The notes beneath the pieces were generated by a model. That model had not been told where the DNA came from. It saw nothing but the letters and a program-made list of their open reading frames with translations, and made no database searches. A DNA stretch of 64,000 nt from Rotaria socialis (taxonomy: Eukaryota > Rotifera > Eurotatoria > Philodinida > Philodinidae): assembly GCA_905331475.1 (NCBI GenBank), contig CAJNYU010000372.1, forward strand, positions 62,001-126,000, in the 5' to 3' direction. Made by a program: the position numbers and the translations under genes. Positions 39,101-52,587 of the stretch are shown here, piece by piece. Every line of letters begins with the position of its first letter. Position 1 is the stretch's first letter.

Positions 39101-42100
39101 CTATCAAGTTTTATCGAAAACACAATTGAATTGTATTTAGAAAAATGATAAACTTACACTAGTATCAACGGCTTTTGAAGATGTACTTAAATATTCCCAC
39201 ATAACCTATGTAGATTGAATAGAAATAAGTATTTGGCATAGTCCATGGGACTTACATGTAGACCTCGGTGTTGACGAACAATATCGGAATTTCGTCGGCC
39301 TTGTTCAAGTTTGAGCATGTATTGCTAAATGAGAATAATAATAATAATAAAAGTATTCTTTTAGATTTTAGTTAAAAGTTAAGCTACTGCAGACTAGAGC
39401 TCGTCGGATAGGACTCGGGCCCAACCTATTTGATTTGATGGGCGATAACAGTCAAGGTAATCCTGGAAAATTGTGCGTGTGATCCTCATCCAAGACGAAA
39501 TTGGAGAAGAAGCTTTTCTTATCCTTGAATTCCGATTAGAACATGTTGCTATCAGTATTCAAATGCGGTTCGACAGGATCGGAATCGAAATCTCTAGTTG
39601 AGCGTGTGTGAATAAACTTTGTATTCTTACTTGTATACATGATTTAAGTAATGTCGGTGATATCATCAGAGATTGTTCGGTGAACATGCGACCGAAATCG
39701 ACAAATGCATTGAAAAGTTCCTATGTAATTAAAGGAAGAATAGTTTTATTTTGAAAGGACTTTTTTCACTGAACAAACCAATCGTTTTTCGTGAGTATCA
39801 ACAAATTGAATAGTATAACCTGTATCTGGTACACGATGATGAGCGATAACTTTATGTAGATTATCTTCATTTAATGAATACGAAAGAATATTAATAATAT
39901 TCATCAGAGTTTCAATCACAACTACGTTGCAGAATAAATGTGGAAAACTACGAAAAAAGCAAAAGGAAAGATATTTTTATAAATTAATTTAAAAATAAAT
40001 TTACGCATTTTTCGATAGCAACGAATGAAGATAGATTTTTGCTTCTTCTCGTACTTCTGGTCGAACATGTGTTCGTTTAATCATAAAAAATTGACATTGA
40101 GTTTCAAGATTTTTATTTCGTTCAGGACTTTTTGGCTTTAAACAAAACTAATTTTTTTTGAATATTAATTTCGATGATTAAACTTACCAATTTTTTCATT
40201 TCTTCGACATATATATCAAAGCCTTTTCTTCCTACTGCTATCATCAGTGTCCATAGACCTAGAGAAATCAAAACGAATGCCGTACAGAAAACGGATCTAT
40301 TTATAATCATAATCACCGAATTTATCTCTGATCAAGCCTGGATCTTCAAGATAAGAAAATATAGATTGAAATGCCAATGGTACAAGTGAATATCGAACTC
40401 TGAAAAAAAAACAATAAATAGTTTATTATAAACATATTTTCAACTTCGAGAAAAATCTCATGCTCAAATAATTACCGATACGTTTCAAGATAATACACGG
40501 AAAGTGTATAAGCACTTTGTTCGAAACCAAACCGATCAATATATGGTTTAGCACTTGGGTAAGAAGAAAATATACTGTTCAATTTATATTTTAATGCGTT
40601 ATTGTCTTCCTATATATAGAAAAAAAAAGGATTATATTGTCAGTTGTATTTTTGCTCGTGTTATTTATTGTTTACTTTTGTGATTTGCTCTGCTTTCAAT
40701 GGCATGGCAGCCTTCAACGGCACATATGATACATGTTGAGAAACTAGTGTTGGCGATTTAGTTGCAATCAATCGTACACAATCATGCCATTCTGATGGCC
40801 ATAAGCCTCCATCTGGATCAGCAAATCCATATAGAACACAATAAAACCAAAACCGTTGAAATAAACGAAAAACTCGTTCGGACGGTTCACTTATAACAGT
40901 AATGCGTTGCATAACAACAGCAATAACAGGAATCAATACGCCAAGACTGCCAGCTGTATTTGAAACCTTTAAATAGAAACAATATATAATAGAAACTTTT
41001 GTTTCACCGAAAACTTTACCTTCAAAGCATTCTTAGTCGATTTTTCGCTTGCATCTTTTGCTCGTAAGCCCAATTGAACAAACAATTCTAGAATACTGGT
41101 TAGAAGATTCATTAGTTCTACTGTTCCTTGAATATTAGCAGCAACATTAGCCAATGCATTAATGACGGCATTCGATGCTTGCCTAAGAAAAAGGAAATTT
41201 TATAATCAGAAAATTAATTATTTGTACAATTGACATACTTATATTTTATTGGATGTCGACCTGTAATGGTTAATTCGTGTGTAGAATCATTTGATGGATA
41301 GGTTGAATTGACAATTATTTCGGTAAATAATCTGATAATTTCTTCGTAAGTTGCTTGTGGCTAAAAACAAGAATGACGAATCAACATATGGTTGTTTATT
41401 AATAAAAATCAAATGCAAAAAAAAGAACAAGACAAAAAGCAATGAAACTAAATGACCTGAAAATATCTTCTGTTTTCCTTTTCTAAACAATGCTCTATTC
41501 TGAATTGTTAACTTTCGAACATTTTCTCACGCAATAGAATTTTACTTACAAGGCTCGAAATAAGCATACAACCGATTTGGTTAATAATTAGAATATCGAG
41601 TGGGGATGGCGGATCACCAAGACGTTGTTGAAAACGAGCTAAAATGGATTGTTGTGTGTGCTGAACATCTTTTAAGGCTATGGCCATATGGCCCAAGGTA
41701 AGAATAGCATTGTGAGCTACCAATGATGTTTGTCTAAACAAAATAATAATTACAAGATTTTCAAGCGGTTCAGCTTGAAGATAGACTAGAAGCGAGATTT
41801 TAAGCTTTGGAGAAAAAAAATCGAGCAATAGCCAAACTTTAATCAAGTTATGCAATAGTTTCTCCGTAAGAATAATAGAAAAAAGCTTCATTCTATTAAC
41901 AGTTAAACAAACTATTTCGTGCACGATCTTGTTGAATTTGTCAAATCATATAAAAATATCTGTCCAATAATATTTCGTTGAATTTGAATCACACAGAAAT
42001 ACCAACAAATACTTTTGGTAGACTTCATCGAGTACCAGCTAAGTTGCTTTCCATATGGGAATTTCTGATTTTCTCTAGATCATGATATATGTATATCAAT

Positions 42101-45100
42101 TCGTAGAAAACAGTCGAAACTTTCGAACGAGATTTTAATTGATAAGACTAGATATACATTCAGGTGAACTAAAGTCATCCACAGCCCAAGAACGATTCGC
42201 TCTTTTTCAAAGTATATACAAGCTGTTTGCAGTTCAAAATTTTAACTGATGCGTCAATTGAGTTGTCTGCGAAAGAAGTCGCTTTCAAACTACTAGCATC
42301 ATAGGTTTGCTGAATTCAAACATGAACTTCCCAAGTCTACACTCTAAACGCAATTTTCTGCAAAGCAATCGAATCAGCAGAGATGCAAAGCTAAGTGAAA
42401 GTGCATGAATAATAATCGACATGAGCTCAACATATTAACACCCTCAAGGGAAAAAGCAAGCTGAGCAAACTAGTAAATAGATATATTCTACTAGTCTACT
42501 CACTTACAATAGATCGTCATATTTTTCTTTCTCAATATCGGGATGTATTGACGAGCGGCGTTTGAAAAGTGCTGCATCAAGCAGTATAATATTAAACACC
42601 CAATGTGCACTGTAAACATTTAGTATGGTATTATTTGTGAAAACAAATGTTACATAGAAAACTTGTGCTGTGACAAAAAAAGGGACCTGTAAGTTTTGGT
42701 TACTTACTTATTATTGATATGTCCTGAGGCGAGTCTTGCAGAAAGTTGCGTAAGCAAGACTTCCACACATTTCGGATCCGAATCCAGACAAATAAATAAT
42801 AATCTATATGAGTATCAGTTTGTAAGTTTTTAGATTGAAGCAAAGAATCAGCTTACTTGCATAAACCTTCAATTGCTATGTCTCGTAATCTTTCAAATAT
42901 TTGAAACGCTCGATATTCTCTTGAACTTTGACGGTTATCATTCGACAGCGAATTTTGTTGTTCTTCATTAATCTTTTGATGCGTATGCCGGTATAATTTC
43001 GAGAGTAACGGTGATGGTTCAGTTAGAAAATCACAGAGAACTCGAATGGAATATGTTGCCAATGATTTATATTTTTCTGCTAATCGGCTTAGTATCTTAA
43101 ATGAAATTTTGTTTAGAAAAATAAGCACAACATTTGAATTTTAGTGTCTTGTTTTACTTCTAACGATGTAATTAACAATGGCATTTGACAAGCCAATAAT
43201 TTCATACTTATGGTATCTTGAGTGAATTTTTCGGCACATTTCGTACATAATTTTTCAGCTTCTAAAAAAATCACAACCGAAAATAACCAGTGAAGATTTC
43301 GATCAATTAAACAAGAATCATTACAATAGTTTTAATTAACGAACCAAGAATTAAAAACATCAAATAGACGAATAAGTTTTTTCGAATAAACGAAGACTTA
43401 ACAGAGAATCATTGAACTTGACTGAATCTGTCATGAAGGAAACCGAGAAGAGTTCAAATAAAAGTCTATGCACAGTTTTTATTCTCTTAAACAAGCATCC
43501 ACGGTGAAAGTACTGGTCCTATATATTTGTCACACGATTGGTTGTTTAGGACAAGTATATCGCGCTTTTCTTGTAGAGACAAATTCTACGCGAATCGTTT
43601 TCTCCGAAATTCATTTTGTATTTATGCATGATTGCATTTAAAATTGGAATGAAGAAGATTCGTATAATTTCATAGATGTTTATTTTGCATGAAGTTTCGT
43701 CAGACGTATTCGATTGTATTAGCCGCTCGAACTGATCATGAAATCCGGAAAACATTTCACCGACAATTTCGATTACTGAAAAATCGATACAGTCAACTAC
43801 AATTCATGCGTTTATGAAAGAAAAATATCTTCAGGCTATTCAAAGCAGTGAAACAAATAGGAGTGATTACTGTATTTACTCTAGAATCATGCATGAAACT
43901 ATTGTAAGGATTGTAATATACATAGGACACGGTTCTGATAAGATTGAAGCACTAAAAATGTGAAGCTCTCGTGATTCATCAGTCATCTATTTGCTGATTT
44001 CTTAAAAAAACCTGTGATAAAAGAATGCATAATTAGACGAGTGGAAGAAGAGAACAATTAGTGAAGAAGTACACTTTACAATATACATACTCAGAAATCC
44101 ATCATTTTGCATCGGTAGACCTAATAGTAGTCATTAGTAGGTAATATTTTTAGTAGTAAAAACAAAATGATCTCCAATGAAATCTATGATGAATATAAAT
44201 CTCATCGTGTGCACTTTTTGTTTTCCCACCATCAATACATCGGTATCCTAATATTCGCGAAATTATATTTCGATAGCATTGATGCTGAAATATTTTCGTG
44301 AGCTCGGATCTCAGTATTTACTCTAATATTGCACATTTTTCTCTCTCTTTACATATATATATATATATCTACACTAACGTACCTATTTCACCATCGCAGG
44401 ATAAACAAAGCAATTCTAATGCTGCTGCATTCGCATCCACACGTGTTCGATAACGATGTATATCATTTCTATAACCATCATTGTCCAAGTCTAATAATTT
44501 AATTGTTATCAATTGTTGAACAAACAAATAAGTAGCTTTTGTCATTGATATGTATCGTTCTAAAAGCAATCATTAAAATTATTCTTAAAGCAAAACTAAT
44601 TGAAGGACGATATACACTCAAGTTCTCATCGATCCACCAAAAAGAAAGTAAAAATAGCGAATAATAGAATCAACTACTCATTTGATCTTTAGCTGTCAAC
44701 AGTGCATAAAGTGTTAGTTTAGTGAGCGCATAACTTAGAAGGAACTGAACATTTTAACTATGTACTGATTTAAGACATAGAATAGTGAGCATTTCATTTA
44801 TTCCGGTTAGTAGTATTACTCATTTTCTTGAATTTTAAACCTACTTAATTCATGTTTCTTTTGTCTTTCTAAATAAAATCGTCATAATATTATTTTTTTG
44901 CTCGCGTGAACAACTATATTCAAACATACCAGTAGATTTATTTATCAAATCAAGATTATCACGAAAGAATTTAATAACGCATAAGATAAGAATGTCACCA
45001 AAATATGTATATGGAAAATTATGTTTGGACTAAATTAGTAGAAAAATATTGATTTTATCAGTGTGATAGTTTAGTAGAAAACTTACGTTTACTTTAAAGA

Positions 45101-47834
45101 CCTGAGATCGATGAATGGAATCATATTCAGTAATTGCTGCTTTATCCAGAAATTTAACAACACGACTGTCGATCAATTGCAATGTCTAAAATGTGATTTT
45201 GTATTTCATCATTATCGAAGAAGAAAAAAAAAGATGAAATTTACTTCGTGTATATGTTCCAATACAGGAACAGTAAGGCAAACGCGAAAACGAGTAGAAG
45301 TAACATTTGATAACGCTATTTGACGATTAAGATATGTTGAACCAGAGACGGAAAAAAATAGAGTATCGATTGGAAGATCATCCTTCCATATGTACAGTTC
45401 ACTGTTCTCTGCCAACCTAGAAAGCAGAACATTCAAATTGAAAATCATAGTTAAAGCTATTTGCTAATGAATTTAGCTGAAAACAAGCATTGCAATGAAT
45501 TCGTTAGCACTAATCACGAAACGATTCTGGCGTTATACTGTAAAATAACTTGATATTTTAGGTTTGTTTAATAGAGAATACCGATGGTTAATTCACTCTC
45601 ACTATTTTCGAGCAACCCTCAGTCTCGGTCATGTTGTTCTTGTCGAATGTTCCTGAGAGACAGCGCTAAGACTCAAAAGAATGCCAGTCTAAGACAGCAA
45701 TAATTTGTATCTGTCATAATGTCATCAGCACGCTATTTATAGAGTAATTCGACAGAAGTGTTAAGATTTCCGCACAACAATCTCTAGATGCTGCCTGATC
45801 AAATAGCCATTCAGTTATGAAAGCCTTGCACGTAAAAACAAAGTGACTATTTAACGAGACAAAGTAGTATTACAAAGAACAAGAGTATTCTGACAGTTAG
45901 AAAAGCGAATTGTTAGGAAAAGAATTTCACACATTAGTTTTATTACTTATTATCAAGCAATGCTTCTACTGTAAGTGAAGTTCTGTAAGAGTAATAAGCA
46001 ATATTTTAGTGAATTATTTTCTCGTTTTGTGACTGAAATTGCTCTTCTCACAAAATAGTGACAGCGAAATTTAATCATATTTCGAGAGTAAGAATAACGA
46101 TGATTGAGAAGATTAAAAAGAACATCTAATGAGAAATTTTCATAAAACTGCGAGAGACAAAACTTATTGAATCTAATGAATTAGCAAACGGCAAAAAAAA
46201 GGGTTAATATATGTTTTTTACTGACAATTGATATACATACTTTGATCGATGTGAAAAATATCTATGGTAGAAATTTCAAGCCTTGGGAAAGACAAACAAA
46301 CGGAATTAAACTTACGAAAGGGATTGATATGTTGCTGAATAATCACGTTGATCGTCATTTAATAGTAAAGGATTTGAATGCGCTAACTGTGATATACTAT
46401 CATTAGTTGCTGAGAGAACACTTCTTGATAAAACTTTCGAAATAATCGGACGAAATGCAATTGGGCTATTTGTTACATTCGCTAAATTATTATTCGTTAA
46501 TTCTTGTTTTTCAATATGAATCGATTGTGTTATGGAATTAAAACTTATTGGAAATAGTTGTGACATTAGACTTTGATCGGATCCAGATATTCTAAATAAC
46601 AATATCAATAGATTTTCTCGAATATCAAAAGGAACGACTACTTGTTAGTTGATGGAAAATATTGAATTTAGTCCAAGTGAAGGAATATCAGACTTAGGGT
46701 TCATCATCATCATCTTATTGCTATACTCGATCGAGTCCGTATCTAAACATTTCTTTTTATATGAGCGTCAGTCAGAAATAGTGTCGTATCCAGAGGGAGC
46801 ACAGCCCTCCCCTCTACGATGATTTTGACCAATGGTTATCTCTGAAAATTACTAATGTGATTCAATATAAATTTTATTGCTTCTACGACAAACAACGATA
46901 GGATTCTTGGTCTTCCAGAATGAGCCTAACTCTTTTAAACTGTCAAAATATTAAAAAAAACATTATTTACCTTCCAATGGATCTTAATGCTCCAAATAGA
47001 TATGGTACTTCAAATCGATAGATTACTTGATATCTCTCTACAATTGAAATTACAATTTATTTCTATTAATTAAGCCGAATTACCTGTCGCATGACTATGA
47101 GCATCTTTACGTAAACGTTCAACAATCTTCCGAACGCTATCCGCCATATTAGACATAATCTATTAAAAACTAATTCACGTATATTTTTTTTGTTCTTAAT
47201 ATATTTCATGTATCTTACATTGTCTCTTGTCTTTGCATCGTGTGATGTTGATGCAATTTCAGTTAGAGCTGTATGCAAACAAAAGCTAAATACCTCTGCT
47301 GGAGGTAATCCTACGGGAGTAGAGAAAGTAAATCTTGTTGAATTTATCTAATAGATTATTTTACTACCATGTTTGTAATTACATGAAGCCACTTCATAGT
47401 ACTTTGCTGTTGGTATTCTCGGATAAATTTCGAGTAAAACCTTAAGAATATCCTGACGAATCTTTTGAATAAATAGAAATAAATACGAGAATAAATATTA
47501 ACAGTAGAAATCTTATACTTGACATTTATCTTGTAGTTCAACAGCTAAATAAGCTAAAGCAATAACAATATTTTCTAAACGTTGATCGATTATAAGTGGA
47601 TGGTTAGAATTAGTACGATCGATAATTTGCTTTAATAATGAATCAAGTAACAATGAAGAACGCTATATGTAAGATGAAAATAAAATAAATATATAGTTCA
47701 AGGAAAGAAAAATATGTTCTTTTTTTTTAATTCCATACTTTATTATGTAACAATAATTGATAAGGATCATTTGATCTTGCTATTGAACGTACAAATGATA
47801 AAAGAATATTGATATGGTTTGGCTCCAGCAACAT
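33194..47834 (-). CDS. PI4KA: phosphatidylinositol 4-kinase alpha (PI4KA)
   Basis: A very long gene, roughly 40 exons over 14.6 kb, is collinear with animal PI4KA from end to end. The N-terminus starts at ATG 47834 ([20 protein letters not shown]). Helical-solenoid blocks follow: [14 protein letters not shown] (42.86 kb), [11 protein letters not shown] and [14 protein letters not shown] (41.6 kb), LFKLTAMLI (38.67 kb), [13 protein letters not shown] (37.78 kb), GWINSL (37.46 kb) and the PIK domain (LLAHQLIWN, 35.38 kb). The kinase shows VYLPSNPEA (34.72 kb), [18 protein letters not shown] [19 protein letters not shown] with the catalytic Asp (33.97 kb), and [13 protein letters not shown] (33.80 kb). 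The C-terminus is [13 protein letters not shown], then stop. It makes PI4P at the plasma membrane with TTC7/EFR3 partners. Larger introns lie near 36.3-37.4, 41.9-42.5, 43.3-44.4 and 45.4-46.3 kb. No breaks were noticed, but not every junction was checked. Confidence 0.95.
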
Positions 47835-49187
47835 TCTCCTTTTCGTATCTGTTAAAATCAGTTCATCACTATGAAAACGCAACAGTTAACCGGCAATTGC
47901 TTTACGTTAGTAACCAATAAAAATAGAACGCTTTTACCTCATCCGCCCGCTTAAACATCAACTAGTGATATCTATAAAGTAATCACAGGTTACTTCTTTG
48001 ATGCTGAAAAGATAAGTGGATATGTTCTTATCAATATATCGGATTTTCCGCATTCTCTCTTTTTTGTCGGAAGATGTGCCTGTTAATTCCATTACTATCG
48101 CTCAACATCTGAGTAAGTCGAAACACTAAAAACATGAGTTTATTATAAATCAATTATCTTATTCCGCATTGTTGCTTTTCCTCTTTCTGAACATATCAAG
48201 ATTATCAGTGCAAATATCTGTCGGATTGACAACAAATACAATCAGTAAAAGCTCGATCTTAAAAAGACGAAATACAACATATTTTTCACAGCCCTCGCAC
48301 GTTTACATTGGCATGATACATGTGGCGATGAAAGAAAAAAGAAAATTCGTCTTATGTAGTAAACGTGTCTGCGTTTGTAATAGGCCAATCGTGTAAAACA
48401 AAGTAGAATGTCAAATGCCCTTTTGATAAATTGTAATCTATTAGCAATAAAATAAATATGACTCTCAATAATAGGTTTTCCTGGAAACATTAAAAGCATA
48501 TTTGTATATTGATGTATAAATAAAGACAGGCATATTTTTGTTTTATTATAAAACACAGAGACAACAAAACTTACGTCTGATCTATTGACTACTTCATTAG
48601 ATATGTTTCCCATGAGAAATTTGCTGGTATTATTACTGTTGTTATGTATGATCTGCTTCAATTATTTATCACTTCTTTGACTAATCGTATTTCTTTTTTT
48701 CTAGATCTGCCATGACACAAATAGAACTATTGAGGAAAATATCACACTGTCATACAAATATATTTTTTTTATATTTTGTTTAAAGAAAAACCTCATTCAT
48801 ACTTAATTTGTATCAATAAGTTTATGTTGACAAGTAGACAGATTTATTTTGACAATGAGTGCCGAAGAGAAAAAAATAGCTTAAAGAGTCTTGAAAACAA
48901 AAAACATGTTTATAATGTAGAGAGACAAGAAAAAAGCATTTTCTTCTTTTTCTTCTGATCCATGTAGCATTTTTTACGCATATATAAATATATCATAAGT
49001 TTATCAAATGGCACTAATTAATTTACTTTTTGTCTAATGGATATCTTCATGCACAAATTTTTACCCTTATCTGATGAGAAGAAAAATAAATGCCTTATGG
49101 TAAATAATTATTGATCTAGTTTTTCTTCTTTATCATTCTGAATAGACGTTAAATTGCACAATTTCATCTTATCTAAAGCATAATCGC
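47835..49187. other. divergent intergenic stretch
   Basis: Lies between the start of PI4KA (minus) and the start of a GPCR gene (plus), so both promoters are expected here. Short frames such as 48242-48661 lack protein-like features. An upstream non-coding exon of PI4KA cannot be excluded. Confidence 0.4.
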
Positions 49188-50273
49188 ATGGATTCAATTT
49201 TAAAAACAGCAACAACGATGCCAATAAGTATATCGACAACAACATCATTAACAACGACAGATTTATTATCAACTGATATATATGATCCTCGTATAACACG
49301 ACCATTTGCTCTAATATGTTTATTTATTGGTAGCATTGGTAATTCATTATCGTTTATCGTATTTTCACAAAAGCAGTTACGCGCCTATTCCACATTTCGT
49401 TATTTAGCGTATTTATCAATCGTTGATTTATTGGTACTTTATTTAGGTTTAGGACATCTCATACTACACGATTATTTCCTATTTGATATACGCGAACACA
49501 ATTTATTTTTTTGTAAGTTTCACACATTTTTAACTTATGTAACAACGCATTTATCATCATGGATATTAACCATGGTTTCAATAGATCGCGCTATTGCGTG
49601 TACAATTGTTCACTTAAGGAAACGTTTCAGTAGTCCGAAATCAGCTGATCGAATATTTATCGCCATGTGTCTAATAATCTCATTAGTAAACAGTCATATC
49701 CTATTTTTTATGGGCTTTAAAGAGAGGGAAATTCTCTCATCAAATAGCAACGTTTCATCATACAAAGATATTATTGTTTGTACACATAATACATCAACAG
49801 CCTATTTTCAATTTTTCGAAAAACCTTACAATATAATTGACCTTTTCTCTTATGTACTTATTCCATTTTTAATTATGTCGATTTGTGCTGGCATCATAAG
49901 TTATCGTCTATTTTTTTCATTAAATAACGCTACCATAAAAATACTAGCTAATGGTAAAACGCGTCGAGGAACACGTCGTGCAAAACAAATTTCTTACATG
50001 TTATTTATATTAAATATCGTTTTTATTCTATTACTTGCGCCGATTGCTCTAGGACAAATATTTGAAGATCTTAATCAAGAATATCGTTACCGTCTATTTA
50101 ATTCTATAACTTTATCACTATCATATTCTAATCATGCATTGAACTTTATTCTTTATGGTGTAGCATCACCCCAATTTCGATTAACATTAAGACAATTGTT
50201 AGGCATTGTAAATAATGACCCAAGTCAAAGACGCAGATATACATTAGGTTTGTATACGTCAACGCGTTTGTAA
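49188..50273 (+). CDS. rhodopsin-like G-protein-coupled receptor (orphan)
   Basis: This is an intronless 361-residue frame with seven hydrophobic helices. The N-terminal 35 residues are Thr-rich and extracellular. Class A landmarks are GSIGNSLSF in TM1, LAYLSIVDLLVLYLG in TM2 with the conserved Asp, FFCKFHTFLTYV leading TM3, VSIDRAIA in place of the DRY motif, a basic loop NGKTRRGTRRAKQIS before TM6, and SNHALNFILYG in TM7 where the usual NPxxY Pro is absent. A short basic tail follows. The ligand is unknown; the style is like invertebrate peptide receptors expanded in rotifers. A polyadenylation signal AATAAA lies at 50305-50310, 32 bp after the stop. It is a relative of the broken receptor at 24857-25223. 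Confidence 0.9.
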   Translation: MDSILKTATTMPISISTTTSLTTTDLLSTDIYDPRITRPFALICLFIGSIGNSLSFIVFSQKQLRAYSTFRYLAYLSIVDLLVLYLGLGHLILHDYFLFDIREHNLFFCKFHTFLTYVTTHLSSWILTMVSIDRAIACTIVHLRKRFSSPKSADRIFIAMCLIISLVNSHILFFMGFKEREILSSNSNVSSYKDIIVCTHNTSTAYFQFFEKPYNIIDLFSYVLIPFLIMSICAGIISYRLFFSLNNATIKILANGKTRRGTRRAKQISYMLFILNIVFILLLAPIALGQIFEDLNQEYRYRLFNSITLSLSYSNHALNFILYGVASPQFRLTLRQLLGIVNNDPSQRRRYTLGLYTSTRL

Positions 50274-51555
50274 AACCAAAACAAAATTAAGTTTTTTTTT
50301 TGTTAATAAAGCATACCTATGGAATTAATTGTGGTATTTCCCACTATATTCTTATTTTATTACAGTAATGTTGTGTTTCTTTGAAAATAATGCATAATAA
50401 AAGGCTTCGTCGGATGACACTATTATTTTACCATAACTCAAAACATTTCCCGGCTTAGTAAACATATGTATGTGTATAGTTCTAAAGAGTGTTCTATATC
50501 TATATCCGGTTGAATTGTTTACATCAAAAAGTATGATAGAACTATTTATATCATCTGTCGAAAGAGGTCATCACAATATTCTCATACCGGTAATGCTTTC
50601 AGAATTTTAATTACATATTTTTAAATTTTTACACTGGAAATAAAACTATCAATGCGCACGATTTATGCGATCCGTTATTAGATAAATAGTTTCCCGGATA
50701 AACTTCTAGGTCAGTGAATGCAGCAGATTGCCAGTAGGTTAAATCGAAATGCGCTGTTGTGTAATTCATTTATACTGTCAATACGTCTTCGATTCATTTC
50801 CTTTCTTTGGTTCACATTCACCTTGCCATGAAAACTAGGGAAAAAAATGAAAATAGAAACACGCTACACAATATATAAGCGCTTCATCCGATGTTGTTCT
50901 CTTGGATTAAATAAATTTTCAGATAAAAAATTCATTTTTAGTATTTGTTTCGTACAATACTACCGAACCATCAAAACAGTTTCGCATCTCACACGTTTTG
51001 TTTGCTGTTAATCTGGATTCTGACCATTTAATCTAGTTTTACAGATGAAATATTTTGTTTCCTTTGAAAATTAGCAGTTTGAAAGAAATCCTTAAACTGT
51101 ATTTTGCGATAATCTGTATAATAATTCTGTCGAACATGATAACGGCAACGCAAAATAAGAGTTTTCATCATTAAATTATAAATGAAGAAACTTGTGTTGA
51201 CAGATGTTTCTCCTCATTCTTGTAATCAATCAGCGACGCAAAAACCTTCGAAATCAATTTTTCATCAATGCTAAATCAGATTATTTTTTTTCTCGTCTCA
51301 AGGAGAACAATTTAGAGAGTACATCGACCATCATGTTGCAGGTCAAGATAGTTTTTGTCGCACTTAATCATTATTTATATTTATCGAAAAATCTTAAACA
51401 TGACTTTCTTTCTTTTCACTTGCTTATTATCTATGCAGAACAAGTCTAGATAATCTTGAAGATTAGTCAAATTTTATGTATAAGCTAAGATTTTCTACGT
51501 CACTGCGTTTACTGTGCTTAAAGCATTTATTTGTCGAAGATGATTTCTTGAGAAA
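50274..51555. other. intergenic stretch
   Basis: Apart from the polyadenylation signal of the GPCR near its left end, no gene or repeat was recognised. Confidence 0.45.
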
Positions 51556-52587
51556 ATGGCACTTCGCCTCACCTCTTACGAACATCGGTAAATGTGACCG
51601 GGCGTTTGGAAATGAATTTTATTCGTAAAAATTTATGACAGGAGTTCGTAATAGATAACAGGAAGATCATAACGTGTTGACCGGATATTCGGAATAGTAT
51701 ATTTCCTGCTATATTTCCGTAACACCTGGATATCATAATGAACAAAGTCGGTTGTTCGGAAGGCAGTTCTAAGGGTACTTTAACTTGAAGTTCGTAAAAG
51801 AATTTATAAAGATTTGGCAATTGATATAAAGACTTTCTGTTCTTATAAGCAATAATATAATAGGTTGTATCATCCTCATCAACTGTTAAGAAGAGTACTT
51901 CTTGTTCACAATCATTATCTGATGAACGTTCTCAATCTCCATCATTAAAGAAACATAAAGTTAAAGATAATAAATTGATTAAAAAACAACAGCAACAGCT
52001 GAGCAAACTGCTCCTGCATCTTATTTGCGTTTAACTCCAATATTGAATCGTCTTAGGGTTAGACCCAACGATCGTGCCACTGCTGCTTCGTCTTCATCTT
52101 GCACATCATCAATTCAGCCTGATCTTGTTGCCACAACATGGGAAAGTAAAAACTTAATTAGGTCCAAAAAGCGTGTACATTCATCGAAGGATAAATAGAA
52201 TGATGATGTATATTAACACTAGAGTCACGAATAAATATGTATTTCTATTCTTTCAGTAAAACTGGTATTTGTAATAGAGAATGTATTGAAGGAATAAGGA
52301 GAATAATAACTAAACCTAGAGTTATAATAGTAAACAGAAGTGCAATCGCAATTGCTTGAGTTCATCGGAACGGTCGCTTTATGCATGATTTTAGGTTGCG
52401 ACTGTAGCGTACCACTTCATATTCTCTTATAGTTGAGCCAACCTGAACATACAAAAATCGTGTCGTTTTTTATTACGGCCTTTCTGTGTTTGCCGTTACG
52501 AACACCATGTCTGTTTCTTCATGTCAGGAGATCGTAAACAAATCATTTTACCGGAGTTCGTAAAAAAGAGGTGAGACGAAGTGTCAT
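51556..52587. mobile_element. nonautonomous DNA transposon with terminal inverted repeats
   Basis: The left end ATGGCACTTCGCCTCACCTC (51556) is matched in inverse orientation at the right end (GAGGTGAGACGAAGTGTCAT, ending 52587). The match extends for about 45 bp into TTACGAAC...CGGTAAA. Short copies of the subterminal word TTCGTAA/TTACGAA recur inside (near 51645, 51790 and 52495), as expected for transposase binding sites. The element is about 1.03 kb and holds no transposase. It carries a decayed coding fragment at 51875-52199. A near-repeat GATTTCTTGAG/GATTTCTTTGAG lies outside each end but at unequal distance, so it is not a proven target duplication. Confidence 0.75.
51875..52199 (+). 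pseudogene. frameshifted coding fragment inside the transposon
   Basis: About 105 codons in two frames read a Ser/Lys/Gln-rich stretch (SLSDERSQSPSLKKHKVK) and then, after a shift near 52000, TPILNRLRVRPNDRATAASS and WESKNLIRSKKRVHSSKDK before a stop. The composition looks protein-like but no family was recognised. It may be a captured piece of a host gene or the remnant of the element's own protein. Confidence 0.4.
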
